A stretch of 9,252 nucleotides of DNA, taken from the NCBI GenBank assembly GCA_012800565.1, contig JAAZIZ010000311.1, forward strand, positions 1 to 9,252, in the 5' to 3' direction. This stretch comes from Lentisphaerota bacterium. Lineage in GTDB: Bacteria > Verrucomicrobiota > Lentisphaeria > Oligosphaerales > Oligosphaeraceae. A program made the translations under genes and the position numbers. Below the pieces are notes generated by a model, which ran no database searches, was not told the origin of the DNA, and was given only the letters and a program-made list of their open reading frames with translations. Shown in pieces: positions 7,238 to 9,252 of the stretch (the stretch's first letter is position 1; the number at the start of each line of letters is the position of its first letter).

Positions 7238-7630
7238 TTATCTGTCGCGGGAACCGCGATAGGAGTCACGCTCGAACCCATCGTCCTGGAAGCTGTCATC
7301 GCGGAAATCACGTGCCCGGGGTTTGAACACGTCGTCATCATGACCTTCGACAAAGTTAAACACCGCCAGGCGCAACACCGTGGGATTGAGGCGGTACTTA
7401 TCCTGTAGCAAAGCCACCGATGCCTCCGGCATCTCTACCACATAATCCCAATACAGACCGGCTTTATGCTTGCCGATGGGACGGGCAAAAATGCGTTTCT
7501 CAAAAAACTTCGTGCGGGTCACTTCGCCGCCCAGTTCTTTGAACTGCTCTTCAATGGTCTGACTGAACGCCTCACCATTGCCCTCGACCTTGAGCGGGTC
7601 AAGGATAAAAACTGCTTCATACTTTGCCAA
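7238..7630 (-). CDS. rpsF: 30S ribosomal protein bS6
   Basis: The S6 fold is visible: AKYEAVFILDP at the N-terminus, LGGEVTRTKFFEKRIFARPIGKH in the middle, GLYWDYVVEM, then YRLNPTVLRLAVF. bS6 binds 16S rRNA together with bS18. The C-terminal ~28 residues are a low-complexity Asp/Arg/Ser/Phe tail (FRDDSFQDDGFERDSYRGSRDR), different from the poly-Glu tail of enteric S6. I place the start at TTG (7630-7628), giving 130 aa. AAGGAG lies 9 nt upstream, and the protein then begins like other S6 proteins (x-AKYEAVFIL). An ATG at 7657 would add nine residues (MPTKKENPT) but has no SD. With the TTG start the gene overlaps the end of pth by 14 nt. Identity is firm; the start is less so. Confidence 0.95.
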   Translation of the reverse strand: MAKYEAVFILDPLKVEGNGEAFSQTIEEQFKELGGEVTRTKFFEKRIFARPIGKHKAGLYWDYVVEMPEASVALLQDKYRLNPTVLRLAVFNFVEGHDDDVFKPRARDFRDDSFQDDGFERDSYRGSRDR

Positions 7631-8303
7631 TGTCGGGTTCTCCTTTTTGGTTGGCATTGTTTTTGTCTGCCGAAGCCAGGCTAAGACGGGAAAATGCAGA
7701 CTGCCAGCCTTTATCCCGCAGGAGATAAGTCAGCTCTGCAGCCAGTGCAAAAGTCTCGCTCAACACAGCCATCTCGGCAGAAACCCAGTCTGAGAGAACA
7801 TAGTCGATGACCTCACAGACCCCGGGTTCCGGTCTCCCAATACCCACTCTGAGACGGGGAAAATCATCCGTCCCCAGAGCATTGATGATGGAATCAAGGC
7901 CATGGTGTCCGCCGCTGCTGCCCCGTTTGCGCAAGCGCAAGGCCCCGAGCGGCAAATCCAGGCAATCACAGATGACCAGCAATTCTTGGGGAGAAATACT
8001 GAATTGCTTGACCACCTCCAGCACAGCCGAACCACTGTCATTCATGAAAGTCAGAGGCTTCAGCAGGAAAGCAGGTTCTTCCCGCTCTGGCTCCTGTCCC
8101 TGCGCTTGTCGCTGGAACAATTGCCCTTGGGCAGGTTGCCAAGGTGCAGTGCTCCAGGCTGCGCGGGCCAGCACTACTGCGGCGACCTGCCAGCCCACAT
8201 TGTGCCGGGTTTCGGCATAACGCGCTCCGGGATTGCCCAAGCAGACCAGCAACCGCCCCGGTTGAACCGGGCAAGGCACAGTATCGGCTAGAATTTCCAT
8301 CAT
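7617..8303 (-). CDS. pth: Peptidyl-tRNA hydrolase
   Basis: Pth cleaves the ester bond of peptidyl-tRNAs released from stalled ribosomes, recycling tRNA in the cytoplasm. Motifs in order are LVCLGNPGARYAETRHNVGW (with the catalytic His of TRHNVG), KPLTFMNDSG, ICDCLDLPLG (with the conserved Asp), GSSGGHHGLDSIINALGTDD, and RLRVGIGRPEPG. The usual GGHNGL Asn is His here. The start is ATG at 8303, with another ATG at 8300; a TTG at 8342 would run coding sequence through the 8308-8333 hairpin and add unlike residues. The 228 aa is longer than the usual ~190, owing to a ~9-residue N-terminal extra and a C-terminal extension (SLASADKNNANQKG). SD evidence is weak: only GTGGG abuts the start. It lies 53 nt after rplY and overlaps rpsF. 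Confidence 0.95.
   Translation of the reverse strand: MMEILADTVPCPVQPGRLLVCLGNPGARYAETRHNVGWQVAAVVLARAAWSTAPWQPAQGQLFQRQAQGQEPEREEPAFLLKPLTFMNDSGSAVLEVVKQFSISPQELLVICDCLDLPLGALRLRKRGSSGGHHGLDSIINALGTDDFPRLRVGIGRPEPGVCEVIDYVLSDWVSAEMAVLSETFALAAELTYLLRDKGWQSAFSRLSLASADKNNANQKGEPDIGKV
7640..7645 (-). promoter_or_regulatory. Shine-Dalgarno for rpsF, inside pth
   Basis: AAGGAG (complement of CTCCTT) lies 9 nt before the TTG at 7630 and within the last codons of pth. It is the only good ribosome-binding site near the 5' end of rpsF and decides the start against the ATG at 7657, which lies upstream of it. Its placement suggests reinitiation by ribosomes finishing pth. Confidence 0.65.
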
Positions 8304-8307
8304 CCCA

Positions 8308-8333
8308 CGGCATGGCCAATTCGGGCCATGCCG
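8308..8333 (-). promoter_or_regulatory. Perfect 10-bp hairpin just upstream of the pth start
   Basis: Arms 8308-8317 and 8324-8333 (CGGCATGGCC/GGCCATGCCG) pair perfectly around a 6-nt loop. In the minus-strand mRNA the stem ends 4 nt before the ATG at 8303, in the place where an SD would sit, and no T-run follows. It is therefore unlikely to be an intrinsic terminator. A translation-controlling element or a processing/stability element between rplY and pth is plausible. Confidence 0.5.
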
Positions 8334-8356
8334 CAAAAGCAACTACATTATCACCC

Positions 8357-9004
8357 TTATTCCTTTTCCTTGTCCTTGCCTGCATCAGCCGCTTTCGCTG
8401 CGTCTTCGGAATGCTCGGCTGCCTCCTCTGACTCGGATTCGGTCTCTTCAAGCGTGGTCCGAGGTGCCCGGACATGGCAGATAATCAGGTCCGGATCACC
8501 AGTCGCCGTGAGACCTTCCGCCAGCACCAAATCCTTGATATAGAAAGCCTCATCCAAGGCCAAATCGCTGACATCCACGGTGATAACTTGCGGCACCTGG
8601 GCCGGCAGGCATTTGATTTCCAGCTCGTGCAGTACCTGTTCCAGCTGTCCGCCCTGACGCAGGCCGGCCGCTTCACCAATGCATTCCACCGGGACAACCA
8701 CGGCGATAATCTCATCCGCTTTGACTTCCAGGAAGTCAATATGCAAAGCAGCCAAGCTCAGGGGATGCACCTGAATATCTTTGACGATCACGGTTTTCTT
8801 CTCACCGTCAGTGCAGGTGAGTTCGACCATTCCGACATGATCCTGAATCTTGCGCACCGCATCATCTTTGACGCTAAGATGGGTGGTCGTGGAACCGCGG
8901 CTATAGACAATCGCGGGCACTACGCCAGCTTTGCGCATGCGGCGCGCATTGCCAGTACCAGTCAATTCGCGCTTGTCTACTGAAATGCTGATTACGTTGC
9001 TCAT
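8357..9004 (-). CDS. rplY: 50S ribosomal protein bL25 (Ctc/TL5 type)
   Basis: bL25 binds 5S rRNA; long Ctc/TL5 forms like this one carry a second domain. The N-terminal 5S-binding domain shows VDKRELTGTGNARRMRKAG followed by VVPAIVYSRG (9-37), a family signature. The beta-rich TL5 C-domain spans about 95-185 and includes HIDFLEVKADE and ITVDVSDLALDEAFYIKDL. The last ~30 residues are an acidic, Ala/Glu/Lys-rich disordered tail ending GKDKEKE. I chose ATG at 9004 (215 aa) because MSNVISISVDKREL fits the family start; a GTG at 9031 would add nine residues. Possible SD elements are AAGAG about 5 nt, or AAAGGA about 13 nt, upstream. It is the first gene of the operon, behind the promoter at 9070-9098. 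Confidence 0.95.
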   Translation of the reverse strand: MSNVISISVDKRELTGTGNARRMRKAGVVPAIVYSRGSTTTHLSVKDDAVRKIQDHVGMVELTCTDGEKKTVIVKDIQVHPLSLAALHIDFLEVKADEIIAVVVPVECIGEAAGLRQGGQLEQVLHELEIKCLPAQVPQVITVDVSDLALDEAFYIKDLVLAEGLTATGDPDLIICHVRAPRTTLEETESESEEAAEHSEDAAKAADAGKDKEKE

Positions 9005-9069
9005 GGTTTCTCTTATTTCCTTTTGTATCACGAACTATGTGAAAGCAAAAATTATCAGTCAAACAGAAT

Positions 9070-9098
9070 AATATAACGCATATTTTCCAATTTCCCAA
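9070..9098 (-). promoter_or_regulatory. Sigma70-like promoter of the rplY-pth-rpsF-ssb-rpsR-rplI operon
   Basis: On the minus strand, TTGGGA (complement of 9093-9098) is followed after exactly 17 nt by TATATT (complement of 9070-9075). Hexamer matches are 4/6 or better and the surroundings are AT-rich. The predicted start near 9062 gives a leader of ~58 nt to the rplY ATG. I saw no clear operator or autoregulatory structure in the leader. Confidence 0.65.
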
Positions 9099-9252
9099 TG
9101 CCGGACTGCAAATTACGCGTTTTCGCGCAGTCCCAAAGAATCAGAAATTGATATTTTCTTTTTCTCGCCTGCCCGGTTTGCAAAAAAGTTTTCCGGGCGT
9201 AAGGTATCGTGTCGCCTTGGAGAGGTTGCACTGTTAAGCTGCTAGGCTTGTA
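9099..9252. other. Right-edge non-coding stretch
   Basis: I see no convincing ORF here. A GCCCGG/CCGGGC inverted repeat (9171-9176 and 9193-9198, 16-nt loop) flanks a TTTGCAAAAAAGTTTT tract. On the plus strand TTGCAA (9178-9183) and TAAGGT (9200-9205), 16 nt apart, could be a weak promoter for something that starts beyond the edge. It probably belongs to the divergent intergenic region upstream of rplY and of the next gene. Confidence 0.3.

Noticed and set aside
8300..8330. 9-codon leader ORF (MARIGHAVG) ending in TGA overlapping the pth ATG
   Set aside because: It has no SD and its sequence is dictated by the palindrome. It is mentioned under the hairpin finding but not supportable as a gene.
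9219..9252. tRNA-like start (GGAGAGGTT..., ending TTGTA, reminiscent of tRNA-Tyr/Ser)
   Set aside because: The D-arm does not fit: there is no GG in the D-loop and only a 3-bp stem, and the sequence is cut by the edge. It cannot be supported as a tRNA.

Overview
This looks like a chromosomal window from a free-living or gut-type bacterium with moderately GC-rich DNA. It holds a compact housekeeping block on the minus strand (translation and DNA replication) beside an accessory carbohydrate-active pair on the plus strand. The order rplY-pth-rpsF-ssb-rpsR-rplI-dnaB is an old bacterial arrangement, and rplY(ctc)-pth-rpsF linkage is familiar from the PVC group (Chlamydiae/Verrucomicrobiota/Lentisphaerota). 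A GH123-like protein beside a CBM9-like protein is typical of Lentisphaerota and Verrucomicrobiota. A PVC-type organism, perhaps Lentisphaerota, is therefore my best guess. It is an inference, because no rRNA or other marker is present.

Layout. Positions 1-765 (+) hold the C-terminal part of a GH123/DUF4091-like protein cut by the left edge. It is followed after 5 nt by a secreted CBM9-like protein (771-2096). A long imperfect inverted repeat (2135-2194) separates this pair from uup (2218-4122, +), an ABC-F ATPase. uup converges with dnaB (4160-5593, -) across only 37 nt with no visible terminator. Upstream of dnaB lies a small, uncertain 50-codon ORF (5568-5720, -) that overlaps the dnaB start, then a strong bidirectional terminator (5774-5807). 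From 9004 down to 5832 (-) runs an apparent operon: rplY, pth, rpsF, ssb, rpsR, rplI. It is driven by a good sigma70-like promoter at 9070-9098. The last 150 bases (9099-9252) carry no recognisable gene.

How the genes work together. bL25, bS6, bS18 and bL9 are ribosomal proteins. Pth recycles peptidyl-tRNA dropped by stalled ribosomes. SSB and DnaB act at the replication fork. Co-transcription of ribosomal and replication genes is the ancestral theme, but here a terminator uncouples dnaB from the ribosomal operon. Start choices were revised by Shine-Dalgarno (SD) position for rpsF (TTG inside the end of pth), ssb and rplY.

I found no mobile element, CRISPR array, defence system or convincing RNA gene. 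Nothing here is clearly a new biological system. The points most worth a second look are the small ORF overlapping dnaB, the perfect hairpin abutting the pth start codon, and the GH123/CBM9 pair.
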